From Actinophytocola sp. (GTDB lineage: Bacteria > Actinomycetota > Actinomycetes > Mycobacteriales > Pseudonocardiaceae), in assembly GCA_009377385.1 (NCBI GenBank), contig WHUD01000032.1, positions 1 through 36,304 on the forward strand: a stretch of 36,304 nucleotides of DNA, given 5' to 3'. Shown here piece after piece: positions 35,892 through 36,304 of this stretch. Each line of letters begins with the position of its first letter. Within the stretch, counting starts at the first letter, position 1. The notes beneath the pieces were generated by a model. The model saw only the letters and a list, made by a program, of their open reading frames with translations. It was not told where the DNA came from and searched no databases. Both the position numbers and the translations under genes were made by a program.

Positions 35892-36304
35892 ACGAAGCAC
35901 TTCTGTTAGTTTGTCACTGAACTCTGTCACGTCTTTAGTGTCGAACCCTGACAAGCGGTTACGAATATCAGTCAGGTATGAGAGCACCCGAGATGACTGT
36001 AGCTGCGTTGCGATGTCCACGACATCGTTCGCTATGGTGAGCGCTTCGTCAGGCTCGTTGGCGAGTATATGTGATGCAGCGAGTACCGATCGGCAGAACG
36101 ACGTACTTCGCACGAACTCGTCACCGTGGTGCGCAATAGCGGCTGACGCGTGACGTTTCGCGAGATCCGCGTTGCCCAGGTCTCGGAAGCAGTGTGCGAA
36201 CTCGGCTTCTAATTCGGCTCGATCAAAGAACCATACCCAGTCTGGGTCGTCGTCGGGCTGGCGCTTTTCGAGCCACGATTCTGCCGACGTGAGGGCGGTG
36301 GTGA
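35850..36304 (-). CDS. C-terminal part of a TPR-type regulator-like protein (partial)
   Basis: The frame is open to the right edge, so at least 151 residues of a longer protein are seen and the start is outside. Visible helices are of the tetratricopeptide kind: DWVWFFDRAELEAEFAHCFR, LAKRHASAAIAHHGDEFVRS, ILANEPDEALTIANDVVDIA and QLQSSRVLSYLTDIRNRLSG. This matches the C-terminal half of XRE-type HTH-TPR regulators common in actinomycetes, but the HTH is not in the window. Base composition is lower in GC than most of the window. Confidence 0.7.
   Translation of the reverse strand, partial: TTALTSAESWLEKRQPDDDPDWVWFFDRAELEAEFAHCFRDLGNADLAKRHASAAIAHHGDEFVRSTSFCRSVLAASHILANEPDEALTIANDVVDIATQLQSSRVLSYLTDIRNRLSGFDTKDVTEFSDKLTEVLRLERSPVTGNILVP

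Overview
The window is high-GC actinobacterial DNA with dense ATGA/GTGA gene overlaps, GTG starts, SigF-type GGGTAC promoters, an IdeR-type iron box and a UsfX-SigF pair. This fits the Pseudonocardiaceae (Amycolatopsis or Saccharomonospora type) best, but family level is inferred. Two CoA-dependent aerobic aromatic routes lie side by side: the benzoyl-CoA epoxide (box) pathway in the first 16 kb and the phenylacetyl-CoA epoxide (paa) pathway at 17-25 kb.

Box region, 1-16005. A plus-strand operon enters the window inside boxB. It continues with benzoate-CoA ligase, a thioredoxin-reductase-like ferredoxin-NADP reductase, a 7Fe-type ferredoxin, an amidohydrolase and a 3-hydroxyacyl-CoA dehydrogenase. 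A convergent PaaX-family regulator follows. Divergent from it is boxD (aldehyde dehydrogenase), then two internally deleted gene remnants (aldo/keto reductase and PaaY-like gamma-carbonic anhydrase), then an FdhF/YdeP-family molybdopterin oxidoreductase. Because BoxC releases formate from the ring, the last gene is a plausible formate oxidase. A separate, well-formed promoter drives a five-gene branched-chain-type ABC importer, probably for an aromatic acid.

Iron storage, 16051-16866: an IdeR-type iron box, bacterioferritin-associated ferredoxin and bacterioferritin. A 22-bp tandem repeat fills the convergent gap to the paa genes.

Paa region, 17050-24851. The minus strand carries paaZ-paaA-paaB-paaC-paaD-paaE as one overlapping operon. 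paaI-paaK runs divergently. The paaZ/paaI gap holds two PaaR-like palindromes. A prolyl-iminopeptidase-like gene after paaK is cut by an in-frame stop before its catalytic histidine.

Stress and housekeeping region, 25800-34400: a small acidic protein behind a SigF-type promoter, an Asp-box lipoprotein, an alpha/beta hydrolase, a four-helix membrane protein, the usfX-sigF pair with its own SigF-type promoter, a TSUP-family exporter with a probably leaderless mRNA, a HisC-type aminotransferase and acetoacetyl-CoA synthetase.

Right end, 34530-36304: tRNA-Ser(GCU), tRNA-Arg(ACG) and a 22-bp-stem hairpin. Beyond these is a visibly less GC-rich segment with a phosphotransferase-family gene and the tail of a convergent TPR-type regulator, possibly the edge of an acquired island.
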